A stretch of 64,000 bases of DNA from Pomphorhynchus laevis (GCA_012934845.2 WNNJ02000467.1:123614-187613), one strand, 5' to 3'. Shown: positions 23,369-36,500, counted from the first letter of the stretch. Numbers and translations: made by a program. The notes: a model not told the origin generated them from the sequence alone.

Positions 23369-24508
23369 ATGGGAGCCAAGAAGAAAAGTGTAACAAAAGC
23401 CAAGCGAGCAATCTCTGTTGATACCGATTAAGCCGGCAAGCTCGAGAACATACAAGTTGAATGCTCCGCTAGCGGCTGTCAAATCTGGACATCAGTAACA
23501 CATAATTGTGCTTTGGGTCAGGAAACTTGTGGCGGGCCACCGTTCTACTGCGGATTCTGTGCGGCGAAACAAATCAACTTGTTAATAAAACGATTAGAGC
23601 AATTGGAAATAGCATCGCAGCATGATCGAATTTCTCAAATTTCTGACAAATCTACTGAGACAGTGAAGGAGCCGCAAATTGTATCGCAGCAAGATGGATT
23701 TTGTCAAGTTTATGATAAATCTACCGAGACAGTGACGGAGCCGCAAATTGTTACAACTAATGTATATTCACTCCCCGACACCCCACGTCCCGTCCTTCCC
23801 ATCTCGTCTCTCAATACCTTGCATCCATCAATCAAAATCACCTCCACCAACCTCCACTATCCTTTCACTCATAACCTTTCCTCACATCGCTTGCCACCCT
23901 CTTTATTATCATTATCCTCTATGTCTCCCGTCGTCAAACCAAATCCCTCCAAATCATCAACTGCCAGCTCTTCTATCGTGATCTCACCTACTCACGTCAG
24001 TCGTCCTCCTTTACGGAAGCGCTTTGCTTCTCGCGATCGTTGCGTCATTGTCACTAATATCACGCCTTCTAACTCCTTATATCCACAAGCACGTCTAGAC
24101 TACGATGTTTCCGCCTTCAGATCCATCCTCTCGTCTATTGTCCCTGCGGATAAACCTTCCTTTTTCAAGGACATTTCTCCTGTCGCATTTATCCGTCTAA
24201 ACAAATCTTCTCAATCTAATCCTTCCCAGCCCCCTCTCCTAAAAATCATTTTCAAGCACCGCTCTCACGCGTCTTCTGTCCTTTCTCAACGATTCAAACT
24301 CATGTCATCTTCAACCACTCGAATTTTCCCCGATCGCGCCCCTTCTGAAATCGCTCAAATATCTTCAGCCCGCATCGTAAAACGCCGTCGCAAGGAAAAC
24401 GGCGAAACCTCACTCTCAATCCGAAACATAGACGGAAATTTTCAAGTTGTCCACACCCGTCCAAAAATTCGATGGCGCTCCATCTCTCCTATGTGTCTTC
24501 TCCACTAG
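23369..24508 (+). pseudogene. J2 ORF1: PHD-like finger plus RRM-like protein
   Basis: ATG at 23,369 (MGAKKKSVTKAKR); an in-frame TAA at 23,429-23,431 interrupts it, after which 345 codons are open. Finger: VECSASGCQIWTSV then FYCGFCAAK. A Ser/Pro/Thr-rich linker follows, then RDRCVIVTNITPSNS, DYDVSAFRSILSS, LLKIIFKHRSHASSVL and LSIRNIDGNFQVVHTR, matching the RRM-like half of C1, C2 and C3 ORF1. Overlaps ORF2 by 37 nt in another frame, as in C1 and C2. Confidence 0.8.
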
Positions 24509-27359
24509 ACTCTTTCGCCACAACACACGGTTTCCGCCTCGGTCTCCTTAACACTAGATCTATTCTCAATAAATCCGATCTTATCCTCAACCTATTCACC
24601 AAGCAATCCATCGATCTCTTCTGCCTCACCGAACCCTGGCACTCAGATTCCGACGACCTTTCCATTCACGTCTGCTCTCTACCAGTTGCTCCCTATTCGA
24701 ATCCGCCCGCCCCCTAAGCTCATGCCCTTCTAAATTCTCTAATCATGGCGGCATCGTCGCATTCGCGCGTCACCCCGCGTCTCTTCGCAAAATCAATCCC
24801 CCTTTCAGTCCTTGCTCTTTTGAATTGCTCATATGTCGTTATTCTAACCCGATCACTCGAGATCTCGCCATTGTATACCGTCCTGGTTCATCAGCTCCTA
24901 CTGCATTATTTTTAACCGAACTCGGTGACCTCCTTTCTCATTGTGCTTTGTCCTCAATCCCTTCACTCGTTCTAGGCGACTTCAATATCCGCCTAGACCG
25001 CCCCTCTTCCACGGATTCCATCCGCTTCATCAACATTCTATCCAACTACAATTACAAACTAATCTCCACTGCCCCCACACATATACTTGGTAGGGCACTC
25101 GACATCATCGCTGTCCCCGATCATTTTGCTGCCCACACCTCACTGTCCATCTCTGATCCTGGTCTATCCGATCACTTTATTATCACCCTTGATCTCACTC
25201 ACAACCACACCCCTCCTCACACACCTACAATTCTACGTCGCCCTTGGGGAAATCTTGACCTCTCCCTTCTCCGCTCTGCCTTACTAAAATCGTCTCTATC
25301 ATTACCCGCAATAACATATTCATCTCCTCACGATCTCGCCTTTCTTTTCGACTCTGAACTCACATCCACTCTCGATATTCTCTTGCCCTTTAAGCTACAC
25401 CCACACCGTCGCTTGCACCGTGCCCATGGTTTGACATCCAATGCCTACTATCAAAGCGTCGACTCCGCCATGCTTTTAGAGTCTATCACCGCTCTCTCAG
25501 ACGTGATTTCCGCTCGATCACTCCGTCTTTCCGTGATTCCTATCTTGCTCTTCGCCGGTCTCATCTCAACCTACTACGTACCAAATGCAACTCCTGGTAG
25601 CATAAAATCATCACTTCATTCACCTCTAAGACTCTCTGGCATACTTTTAACTCAATCCTTGCTCGCTCCTCTTCGCCGTGCAACATCAATGCCAATGATT
25701 ATTCGTCATTTCTCCAGACTAAAGTATCCACGTTGCTCTCTCACACCCCGGTCTCCATCCTATCCCACTCTGCCCAGTTTAATCTCATCATCCCGGAACT
25801 CTTTCATCTTCTCCCAGTCTCACCTACAGAAGTATCATCTGTCCTCATGTCCTTGCCCAACAATACCTCACCTGCCGACCCCTGCCTACTTACATATTAA
25901 AATCTATATGCTCATCGATATCCCCATTTCTCACAACCTTGTTTAACTCGTCCATCCGCAGTCGTATATTCCCTTCACACTGGAAATCCGCAATCGTTCG
26001 TCCCCTCCTTAAGAAACAATCGCTCGACCCCTCCATTCCTTCTAGCTATCGCCCTATTTCACTACTCCCTACTCTTTCTAGGCTCTTAGAACGCCTCATC
26101 TTAATACAAATCAACGCTTATCTCTCCTCATCCAATCTCTACCCTCCTTTCCAATCCGCTTTCCGCTCTAATCACTCGACAGAAATCGCATGCATAAAAG
26201 TGTACAACGACTTACTCATTTCTCGAGACAAGGCTCTATGCAGTGTTCTCATCTCCCTCGACCTCTCCTCCGCATTAGACATTGTCGACCACTCCGTCCT
26301 CCTTTCTCGCCTTCGTTATGATTACGGCTTTTCTTCCTCCTCCGTAGCATGGTTCGCCTCATATATATCCGACGGTTTCTCTCGCGTCTGTTCTAATTCA
26401 TCATCCTCCCCTCCCATCCCTATTTTTTGCGGGGCTCCACAAGGTTGAGTCCTAGGTCCCCTGCTTTTCTCTCTTCTGCTTGGCGATCTATCTCCGTTTA
26501 TCAAACCTTACTCCTTTAAGGTCATGTAATATGCTGATGACATTCTAATCTATGTTCATGCACCCGCACAACGCATACACGATATCGGCATTTCTGCCTC
26601 CAACTGTCTTTCTTCTATCTACAAACGTCTTTCCAATCTCCATCTCGTTTTAAACCCCGAAACCAAAATAATGTGGATCCTCCCCCGTAAACCAAACATA
26701 TCTCCTCCCACAGTATATTTTGCCTCATCGATCATCCCCATAGTCCACAATCTCACTTTCTTAGGCTTCCATTTCGATGATCACCTTTCCCTTAAACCCT
26801 TAGTCCGTGACATGTCCGCTCATTTAACTTAATTCTCCGTGACATCCGCTGTATCCGCCCCCTTATCGAATTCCGTTCTTATATGTCTCTTCTTTCATCG
26901 CTTCTTTTCCCTAAAATCGATTACTGCCTTAGCCTTTTCGCCAATTCTCCAAAATCCATCATCCTACCCGTACAACGAATAATCAACACCGCCGTTTGAG
27001 TGCTCTTTCGTCTCCGTCGCTTCGACCACACATCTACATATTTTGCCCAACTCTCCTGGCCCACCATCCACATCCGCATCAAACTCCGCTTTCTTCTCGT
27101 TACCTTTCGTCTCATCGCTGTCGGCTCCCCATCGTTCATCAACCTTCCTTTCTTAGACGATACTCGCCCCACCTCGCTATCGCTTCGTTCCTGTCATACC
27201 CTGTTACTCCACGTTCCTAATTACTCCAACAACTACGGTCTCCGATCCTTCCTCGTCGCCGCCTCACTCGCCTGGAATCAACTCCTTCTTGACGTCCGCC
27301 GCGCCCCCTCCTTTATCACATTCAAACACCTCCTCCGTTCACACCTTCTCGACACATGA
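24472..27359 (+). pseudogene. J2 ORF2: APE endonuclease - reverse transcriptase
   Basis: Endonuclease: LLNTRSILNKSD, LTEPWHSDSDD (24,540-24,670), IVYRPGSSAP, LGDFNIRLDRP and SDHFIITLDL (24,870-25,195). RT: SAIVRPLLKKQSLDPS, YRPISLLPTLSRLLERL, AFRSNHSTEIACIKVYNDLL, LDLSSALDIVDHS and GAPQG, with a TGA directly after; then VLGPLLFSLLLGDLS and YADDILIYVHAP (26,528-26,565), preceded by another in-frame stop. A C-terminal block with LRRFDHTSTYFAQLSW ends at 27,359. Frameshifts near 24,720, 25,560-25,940 and after 26,820. J1 carries the same set where it overlaps. Confidence 0.82.
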
Positions 27360-27436
27360 TTCACAGTCTTGTTTTGTTGTGGTCATGTAAGCGTGCGCTG
27401 GCACGCATTTGCCACGTTAAAATAAATCCTTTTTTT

Positions 27437-27951
27437 ACTCATTGTTCGTCTAGAAGTGACATGGTGACTGAAAGTCGTGAATCGAAGTACAGTCTATCAA
27501 GCAACACCATTTAGTATAAATGCCGTATTTCGTAAGAAATCCTGGACCGTTGTCTACTCAGCACATCCGTGCACTACTATTATATCTACCGTATTCATTA
27601 AGGATCCAACGAGTACAGCGACAATTCAGCAACGAAGTCTGCCTAGTGTTTAAGGATGGTCCGCATAGCAATTCGATCTGGTTAAGAGCGTAAGCCCCAG
27701 ACAATTAAGCAAAGTGTCGGAAACGCCTTTATTCACAATGTCACTCAGGCAACTGAAACGGCCAGTGAGTACTTCATTCTACCAATGTGTTGCCGGTTAC
27801 TCATTGGTCGTCTAGATGTGACATGTTTACTGTAAGTCGTGAATCGAAGCCCAGTCTATCAAACAACACCATTTAGTATAAATGCCGTATTTCGTGAGAA
27901 ATCCTGGACCGTTGTTTACTCAGCAATCCGTGCACTACTATTATATATGCG
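27437..27951 (+). repeat. Two 150-bp direct repeats around a 210-bp unit (Gypsy-A leader)
   Basis: 27,437-27,591 and 27,801-27,950 are about 90 percent alike (both contain CAACACCATTTAGTATAAAT); between them is the unit seen again at 19,061-19,290. The second copy runs directly into the gag-like reading frame of Gypsy-A, so the repeat spans that element's leader and the start of its gag region. Whether part of it is an LTR is not settled. Confidence 0.65.
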
Positions 27952-29312
27952 AATGCGAGTCGTTTCACGCAGCAATTGATAGATTTGAACAGCTATACGT
28001 AAAGCTCCGAAAAGAGGTCTTCGCGCGACATAAATTAAGCACATGTAGATATACAAATATGCCATCAATCGACTAATTCATTGATTCGCTGGAAACTCTG
28101 AGTAAGCAATGCAACGTCAAAGCAGTCTCATCAATTGAACATAAGAGTATGATGATACGTGATGCATTCGTAGCATGTTTTCACTTGTTGTTCATACGAC
28201 AACGACTTCTAGAATACAGTGACCCCAATCTCGATTACACATATTCAAAAGCGAGAGCTCTGGAAATGGCTCAACTCCATTCCGTTAGCTATTCTCAAAG
28301 TCAGTCTTTGTGAGATGTTCATATTAACACTGTCTATGCGGATGATGATAGTCGAGAACAGAATCACTCAACAAATGATCCTACCGTTCTCGCTGTAACA
28401 ACCAAGGTTTGTTTCTTTTGCAGGCGAGGGTGTCACGTGAGATCGGTATATTCTGCGCGTAATAGCACAAGTAACGGGTACGGTGAAGTTGGACATTTTT
28501 TCAAAGTATGTCGCTCGAAACCGAAACAGAAATCTCGTATCAACATGATCGACACTCATCGTAACAATTCGCGTTTGACAACAGTGTTGCTCAAATCTAC
28601 GAGTAAACATGATCTTCATATAGCCAAACAAACCATCAATGTAAACGGTAGTGATGTAGTTGCACTTTCGACACTGGCAGCTCCGAGAACTTTATCGACT
28701 TCAAGCTCGTAAATAAGCTCAAGCTGAATATTACACCATGTAGATAAACGGTGTCTATGGCGCCGGAAGGCCAAACATCAACGGTTGTTTGCTACTGCTC
28801 TGCTTACGTTCAACTTCCAAACGTCAACAAAAATGACGTACGCCTGCTCTGTTTACCTGACCTCAGTTACAACGTTATACGAGGTCATCCATTTCTGTTG
28901 AATTACAAGTCCGTTACAATGGACTTTGAGCGTACAAACGGTCCATTGTATCTCAATGCCTTATCAAGGATGAAGGTTGATCCATCTCGGTTGTTTGCGT
29001 CGTTGGTAACAAATTGTGAACCTGCATTTATCAGATCAAGACAATACAGTTCCGACCATATTCGATTTATTCAAACAAAAGTTGATCGATGTTCAAAGAA
29101 AATATTATAGAGCCCAGTCGATCACCATGGAGGGCCCAAGTTCTTGTGGTGGAGAGTTCACTAGGGAAACTTAGGCTGGTCGTAGATTATGCACACTATA
29201 AACAAATTCACACCTCTGGACGCCTACCCATTTCTTCGAATAGATACCATTGTACAGAAGGTCACTGGTTATAGAATGCTTAGTAAGTTCGATTTACAAA
29301 AAACGTATCACC
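27437..29312 (+). mobile_element. Gypsy-A: fossil Gypsy-type LTR retroelement, 5' part
   Basis: Virus-like LTR-retroelement fossil. Parts visible in order: gag-like region (about 27,882-28,310), a zinc-knuckle-like Cys/His stretch (about 28,405-28,520), a protease-like region (about 28,620-28,900) and the beginning of RT (IIEPSRSPWRAQ and LRLVVDY, about 29,105-29,190). It is broken in several places and stops at a palindrome at 29,313. Its gag resembles that of Gypsy-B at a distance, so the two are related but separate families. Probably old. Confidence 0.75.
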
Positions 29313-29349
29313 AACACTGCTAGATGAACGGTGTTCATCTAGCAGTGTT
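29313..29349. repeat. Perfect 17-bp fold-back palindrome
   Basis: AACACTGCTAGATGAAC, loop GGT, then the exact reverse complement. It sits where Gypsy-A similarity ends and an unrelated repeat begins. Confidence 0.9.
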
Positions 29350-29754
29350 TTTCGTTGTTCTTTCGCGTCTTACTAAAATGACTAGCAAAATTCACGAGGA
29401 TTTATATCACTCTCGTTTTGAGATATTCATAAAATAAGTTAGCTGATAAACAAGATACATTGCGTTGGTATTTGTTAGTGATTTTGCGCTAATGATCCTA
29501 TTTGGTGAAGCGGTAGTGCTGGTTCAGCACTCAATGATGTCACTAGAGGTTTTTTAGTGCATCATTCACATGATTTTTTTGATAGAGCCGTCTGCTGGTC
29601 CTTCTCTGCATCCAGCAGTGAGAGGGAACTGGCACTGAACACTTAAAGTGATGACGAAACGGCATCTGGCAGTGTTTTTCATTGTTCTTCCGCGTCTGGC
29701 TAAGATGACTGACAAAATTCACGCGGATTGGTATCACTCTCGTTTTGAGATATT
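29342..29754 (+). repeat. Unidentified repeat pair (29,342-29,438 and 29,672-29,754)
   Basis: Two copies of about 85-95 bp sharing CAGTGTTTTTC, CAAAATTCACG and TATCACTCTCGTTTTGAGA, roughly 85 percent alike, in the same orientation. Between them are TAG/ATGATG-rich sequences with no ORF. They could be 3' ends of an unknown short element; the second copy runs into PLE-H. Confidence 0.5.
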
Positions 29755-29863
29755 TAAATTATTTATTTTTATTTAATTATTTATAATTTGTTTTTATTTT
29801 TTATTTAGTTTTATTTTCAAATTAAATATTGTATAAAATACGTAGACTCAGTTAGCCGATCTG
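29755..29863 (+). mobile_element. PLE-H, 3' terminal fragment
   Basis: AT-rich stretch ending in ACGTAGACTCAGTTAGCCGA (29,840-29,859), the terminal block of the PLE family, here on plus. Diverged from PLE-A/B, so an older insertion. Gypsy-B inserted 5 bp downstream. Confidence 0.72.
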
Positions 29864-29868
29864 ATTCA

Positions 29869-30013
29869 TGTGGTATTACTATAATGATTTGTATTACCAA
29901 TCATATTATATCATTTATATTGTATATTTATCTTCTAACTTATAATTGTGTTTTAGATAATTAAATAAAGCTTATATCTTGCTTTATCCTTAATTTCAGT
30001 TTAAAACAGCACA
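29869..30013 (+). repeat. Gypsy-B 5' LTR
   Basis: 145 bp, begins TGTGGTATTACTATAATG and ends AACAGCACA. Contains AATAAAGC as likely poly(A) signal. Preceded by ATTCA, the target duplication. Matches 38,863-39,007 except for about five substitutions. Confidence 0.88.
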
Positions 30014-31080
30014 ATTTATTCCATTATTGTAATATTGATAAACTACTCAAGCCAGAATTGTTCTCTATACTTCCTAACTCTATCGATTCTAAAATCACGG
30101 ACCCACTGGAAACGACGTTTCTCAAAATTTTTATTAAAGATTCCAGAACTTTTGGTACCCGATAAATTAGATATACTAATCAACCACATTTCTCCAGAAG
30201 TTTACAGATACGTTTCGAACGAGGACAAATTTGACTCTGCGATCGAATATCTGGATCGATTATATCTAAAACCGGAAAATGACGTCTTTACTCGTTATGA
30301 ATTAATCTCATATGCACAAACCACTGACCAAACAATCGACGAATTTTTACATCTGGATCGGCTGAGTAAAAACTGCGAATTCATTGCAGTCAACGCAATC
30401 GAACACCGGGATATATACGTCAGAGACGCCTTCATATATGGATTCCTCTCGACTAACGTACCCTTAAGATTATTAGAAATATCAATATGATGTGATCATC
30501 ATACTGATGCTATCGAAAAAGTACGAGCCCTTGAACTAGCCCGAACTCACACCGAATCCTATCGCTTAACTGATTCTCATGTATCAATCATACCGATTGA
30601 GAATCCGTTATTAGACCAACATGAACAGTGCTCATTTATCTCCAGTACACACGATCGATGCTTTATTGTGGGCAACAACGCCATTCTCGAAATAAGTGTC
30701 CAGCACTGCTTGCTCGCTGTAGGCAATGCGTAAAGCTTGGCCATTATCCTAATGTTTGTCGCTCCAGACCTTCACGAACGCCCAACAACGACATAGCATC
30801 TGTATCCAATGCTATCCAAGACATACAATTCTCCCTGACGGCCACAATAAATTTTGCTTGTCGCTGCAAGCAAAATTCGTAACTATTCGAAAGCGCTAAT
30901 TCGTGTTTCAATACAAGGAGAAACGTTGTCGGCATTAATTGATACTGGGACTGCTGAAAATTTTATTGATGAATCGAATGCTCTACTAAAATCAAGAGAC
31001 AGGGCATCAATAGAGCTACCTCGAGATGATTCAGCGACCCACGCCTCACGAGAATACAAAAGATTCGTCAGACAAGATCT

Positions 31081-31325
31081 GCCTTTTCTGAAACCATGCT
31101 GTTGAGAGCAAATCTGTCGGAATCAACCAAGCGACTCATTATCCTGTCGTGAACTATACGCTCCATAGTTTTATTTAAATGGCTAGTTAACCTTATAGGC
31201 CTATAATTACTAGCTGAGTTCCGCACACCTTTCTTATAAGCAGGTATTACCATAGCACGTTTCCATTTGAGCGGTAATTTGCCGGAGTTTAAAGAGAGCT
31301 GAAACAGTATTGTCAAGGGCCGAGG
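31081..31325 (-). mobile_element. LINE RT fragment C4 inserted in Gypsy-B
   Basis: About 240 bp on minus encoding LSLNSGKLPLKWKRAMVIPA, KKGVRNSASNYRPIRLTSHL and KTMERIVHDRIMSRL, the finger part of a CR1-like RT, unlike C1/C2 in detail. On both sides lies the same about 70-bp stretch of Gypsy-B (30,913-30,980 and 31,328-31,395), so the scrap came with a long flanking duplication. Confidence 0.8.
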
Positions 31326-32769
31326 AGAAAATACAAGGAAAAACGGTGTCGGCATTAATTGATACTGGGAGTGCTGAAAATTTTATTGACGAATCGGTGG
31401 CTCAAAAGCTCAAACTCAAAATTTATGATTACAATTTAAATATTATGGCATCAGTGACACGTACATGCTCGATAAGATCATATTGTCTTTTGGATATGAT
31501 AGTGCAGAGTGTCTCACAACTCAATTCGCCTTCTGTGCATGAGTAATTTATGTAACGATATCATCCTTGGCCATCCTTACTTGTCAGTCACCAAGCAATG
31601 ACTATATTATTTAATGGAAATGATGCACCCTAATCATAAGTCGTATCACCACAATGACGATAGAAACACCATCACTATTCTCGTCTTTGAGGTCAGATTG
31701 CCATCCCATTGCCATAAAATCACGACGTTTTCCTCCTCATAATTTAAGTTTTATACGCTCGGAAATTTCCAGACTACTAACCGATAGGATCATCGAAAAA
31801 TGTCAATCTCCATGGCACTCACAGGTGGTAGTAGCTGTAAATCAAAATTCTCTAAGCCCATTGGTCATCGATTATTCCGCAACGATTAACAAATTTACGC
31901 TGATGGATGCTTATCCTTTGCGCGAATCGATAAACTAATTGAAAACATATCAAGATTCTCGGTCTTCAGTAAATTTGACCTAACATCTGTGTATCATCAA
32001 CTGGAATTGCGCATTCAAGATCAACCGTACGAGGCGGACCGCATTTGAGGCGGACGAATACATCTATCGATTTACAAGAGTCCCGTTTAGCTTGACCAAC
32101 GCGCCAACAGTTTTTCAGCGTATTATCGATCAAATGATAACCGATTAAAGCCTCAAAGGAACATATGCATAGCTCGATGATCTAATTGTATGCGGTCACG
32201 ACATGTCAGATCATAATAAAAACTTCAAAAAACCACAAGACGTTATTGCTAAATATGAAATTACATTGAATAAATCCAAATGTCAATATGCCAAAAACAT
32301 GATTAACATACTTAGTTATGTTGTCGAGAAGAATACAATTCGGACGGACCCTGACCGCACACAAGCCCTTCTCGCATTGAGCGAGCCCCACTCCACGCAA
32401 CAAGATTATAGAATCATGGGTATGCCAGCTCATTACTCTCATTGTATTAAGGATTTCTCGAAACGCTTACGTCCGATTATCGAGTTCAATGAGCTGCCAT
32501 GGAATGCTGACGCTATAGGCGCATTTAAAAATATGTAGAATGATGTTGCTAGTGCTGTATTATCATCCGTAGATCCACTTAAAATATTGGTTGTCGAAAC
32601 CGACGCGTAAAACTCTGCGATTGGAGCTTTACTGTCTCAGGAAGGAAGACCTGTAGAATTTCCTTCTAAAACTCTACAACCTTGCGCACGAAAATATTCG
32701 TTAGAAGAAAAAGAAACACTGGCAATCGTTGAATCCCTTAAATCGTAACTTCATTATCTACTGGGCAGG

Positions 32770-32997
32770 CACTTTGTGTTGTTTTAAAATAAAACAACAC
32801 AAAGTGATTGTAATTTTTTTCCTCGAAAAATGGATTGTCGAATCCAAACACTATAATACCTTCAAGACTATATCGTTGGCAGAAAATGAAGAGGGAGATG
32901 ACTGTGGTATTGCTATAATGATTTGTATTACCAATCATATTATACCATCTATATTGTATATTTATCTTCTAACTTATAATTGTGTTTTAGATAATGT
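32770..32997 (+). repeat. Palindrome plus inserted Gypsy-B LTR-end piece
   Basis: A perfect 16-bp inverted repeat (32,770-32,785 and 32,791-32,806, loop AAAAT) is followed by about 190 bp matching the end of Gypsy-B: coding tail, polypurine tract and most of the LTR (compare 38,775-38,975). Right after it the host RNase H/integrase region resumes. An insertion of one element's end into the same element's body. Confidence 0.82.
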
Positions 32998-33599
32998 TAC
33001 GGATCAACGTAGTGTTTCGTTTATTTTCGACAAACAACATCGAAGCCGAATAAAGAATGAAAAATTAGTGCGATGGAAAATGGTGTTATCCCCGTTTTCT
33101 TTTGAAATAAAATATAGACCTGGAACTCAAAATGATACAACCGATATAATGTCTCGCTTAACGACAGCGGCATGCAGTTATAGTGACCTCTCCGAATTAC
33201 ACGAAATTCATAAAATACTCTGTAATCCAGGAATAACGCGATCAAATCACTTTATAAGATCCAGAAATCTGCCGTATTGTCTTGATGACATAAGAAATGT
33301 TATCTTAAAGTGTCGAGCGTATGCACTATTAAAACCAAAATATTACGTTCCTCGTGAATATCATGTAATCAAATCTGCAAGGCCTTCTGAACGCATATCT
33401 ATCGATGTTAAATGAACCTTACCAACACAAACAGAAATCGATACATGCTTACAATGATTGATGCATACTCGAAATTTCCGTTCGCATTTGCATGTTCAAA
33501 TTATTATTAGTATTACAAGTTATAGCCAAATGGCTGTTTCAACTGATCACATAGGAAATAAAAAAGAAAAGAAAAGAAGAAAAAAAAAGTTAATAGCGG

Positions 33600-36500
33600 T
33601 TACATAATATTGTATACATTCGGAATGCCATGATCGTTAATCCACTGACGAAGTTGAACTTTAAATTGAGATAAGTCCTTGGTACATGCTATTTCTCCTG
33701 GCAACGCGTTCCAGGCGTTTAATGCTCGATGTGAGAGCCTAGCCAAACTCACTACTTTACCATGGGGAAACTTAAATAGTTTCAACGGGTGGCCACGATG
33801 CGTCTGAGAACAAACTTTAACATAGCACGAGGGAAAACCATCTATCCCATTTACCATTCGCCATAATGCAGCAAGGTCTAGGTAATATAGCCTCTAACCC
33901 AAAGATGGTATCTTTAGAAATTCAAGCCGTTCACGATATGAATATGATCCATCCATACACATTCGAGAACCTCTACGAAGGATTGACTCTAGTCTATTGA
34001 ACTCTTTCTTAGTGTATGGAAAAACTGCTTGCACGCAGTACTCTATATGCGGGCGAACAAGAGCGCAGTAAAGCCGTTTGAAGACGTATGGATTAATACG
34101 ATTAAATGCATTTTTGACGCAGTACATAGCTCGCAAAGCCTTGCTATGGGCAAACTCTGTATTTGATCGGGATTTCAATGTCCTATGCACCATGACACCC
34201 AGATCCCTATACTCCATGACGACATTAAGAATTGAAGTTCCGAGGCGAAAACGACGGTCATCGCAACGCCTTCCTAATTTCATGTGGCCGCATTTGTCAA
34301 CATTGATCTTCATACCAGTAGCCTCACTCCATTGATATATTTCATTAAGGTCTTCCTGCAGGGAAATGCCAAGCGGATCAATATCATCTACAGACCATAT
34401 TTTGAGGTCGTCAGCAAAAGCAAGACAGGGACTCTGAATCCGCAGCAACAAATCGTTAAGGAACACAATAAACAGCAGAGGTCCTAGTACGGTACCTTGC
34501 GGAACACCACAGTAAACGCGTCTGGAAGTGGAAAGATGGGTGCCAACTCTCACCCTAAAGAAACGATGACGTAGGAAATCTTGAATCCAATTACACAACA
34601 TTACAGGAATGCCGTAGTTAAATAGTAATGCTACCAAGCTCTCATGCGGCACCCGATCGAATGCTCTTGAAAAGTCAATGAATACCACATTAATTGATTG
34701 GCCGCGACTGACCGCCTCAACCCACATTTCGCGCGAAGTCAATAAGTTTGTTAAGCAGGAACGACCAGGGAGGAAACCGTGCTGAGAAGACGACATTATT
34801 CCGAGTTCCCTCAAGTGATGCCTGATCCGGGTGGCGATCAACTTTTCAAGCACTTTGCATAGAGAACTAGTCAGGCTGATTGGTCTATAGTCAGTACAAG
34901 CCGTTGCAATGGTTTTCTTTGGGATCGGAACTACGATGGCAGTTTTCCAGACTTCAGGAACACATCCACTGGTCAAACTGTTCTCAAAAATAGCAAGAAG
35001 GGAAGGAGCCAAATATCTAGATAAATTCTTCAAGAGAAACGGAGAAATGTCATCAGGGCCAGTAGAGCTAAATGGGTCAAGCTGATCAAGCTGACTTACA
35101 ATCTCACTAATCGTTACTGGAAGAAAACGCGAAGATTGCTTTAATGCTACACCATGCGAAGTGATAGAAGCTCTTTGTGAATTATTTGTCGGTATCGAAA
35201 AAGACGTAGCAAGGCATTCCACAATACCACTCTGAGAAGTTATCATACATCCCTCCGCATTAAGGACATACTTGATTTCTGTATTAAGGGTTCTGTTGCG
35301 ACGAACATAGGCCCAGAATAGTTTTGGATTCCGTGTTACATTATTAGCGATATACGATTCGAATGCACATCGTTTTGTTGCTTTCACTCTAGTACAAAGA
35401 TTTCGAACATATTTATATCTGGCAGAGAAACTAGAATCAGAACGCTGAAGCTTCCATAAACAATTTCTTGAACTTATTAGTTGTCTGACGTTGGAATCTA
35501 TCCATGCAGGTGACTTAGCAGCATAAGAGGATTCGCGCATAGGGGCAAGAATATCAGATAATTTATGTAGGTAATCAGTGATCATATTCAATGATAGCTT
35601 GTCCGTGTTCATAAAAGTACACGGGAATTGGTTGTAAACTCTCAAAACATCTTCTCTTCTCACTTTCGACCAATGACGTTTGTAAGTTTTTGAACAAGGT
35701 GGACAGAATCTGGAATAAGGGACAGCCGTCAAGGAGAGCAAGCAGTGGTCACTACTTCCTAAAGGATGGAGATGATCAACTTTGATTATGTCTCCTACAT
35801 ATCTGGAAAACACCGGATCAAGTACCGAATCCGATCTTGAAGTTAAGCAAGTTGGTTCTTGTACATGCTGAATCAGCATGAGTTCCTCAGCAAGGAACTC
35901 AGATATTTCCCTTTCCGTGGAACTACCATCAGAAAAGACATAGTCTGACCATCTAGATCGTGGAAGATTAAAATCGCCCAAAAGAATAAAGTGAGGGGAG
36001 GAACATACCGATTGTAAAATAAGTTTTAGTTGATCAGTGTCTGCAATTACTGACGGAGATCGATACACGACGCAAAAATTCATACTGGTCGCTGAGTGAT
36101 CAATACGGAAGCATAGAGTCTCAAAAGACCCACAAGGGTCACAAATATTCAACACCTCAGATATGAGGAAATTTTCTCTGACATACGCGGCGACACCGCC
36201 ACCTCGCCTACCTGATATCCTGTCGCTTCGTATAAGGCGAAAACCAGAAATGTTCACAGTGGTATCGACAATATATTGATGCAACCAGGACTCAGCAACG
36301 CAGAAAATGTCATACGAATGAGAAAGCATGTGATACTTCAACTCCACTATTTGAGCAGGCAAACTACGAAGATTAGAATACCCAATCGATAAATAGCGTG
36401 TGGGTTGTGGTAAGGGATTACTAGGAACGGTGAATAATTTGCTGAATGAAACTAAGTGTCCCAGATCAGAATTGAAACTAACACTATTGAAGAGTTGCGA

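Larger units (their letters stand above)
23353..27428 (+). mobile_element. LINE-J copy J2, essentially full length
   Basis: Two-ORF APE-type LINE (CR1/L2/jockey-like): a very short 5' UTR after the PLE-C junction, ORF1 at 23,369-24,508, ORF2 from 24,472, and a 3' UTR with GCGTGCGCTGGCACGC (6-bp stem, GCTG loop) at 27,390-27,405 followed by CATTTGCCACGTTAAAATAA and the end near 27,428. The same hairpin position is kept in LINE-K. C-rich coding strand (many TCC/CTC) contrasts with the AT-rich PLEs. Several stops and frameshifts in ORF2. Confidence 0.85.

Noticed and set aside
23748-23981. Pro/Ser-rich 77-codon ORF
   Set aside because: Alternative frame of the J2 ORF1 linker.
26322-27172. Arg-rich minus ORFs (e.g. 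MGRVSSKKGRLMNDGE)
   Set aside because: Antisense shadows of the C-rich LINE-J coding strand; the same strings occur opposite J1.
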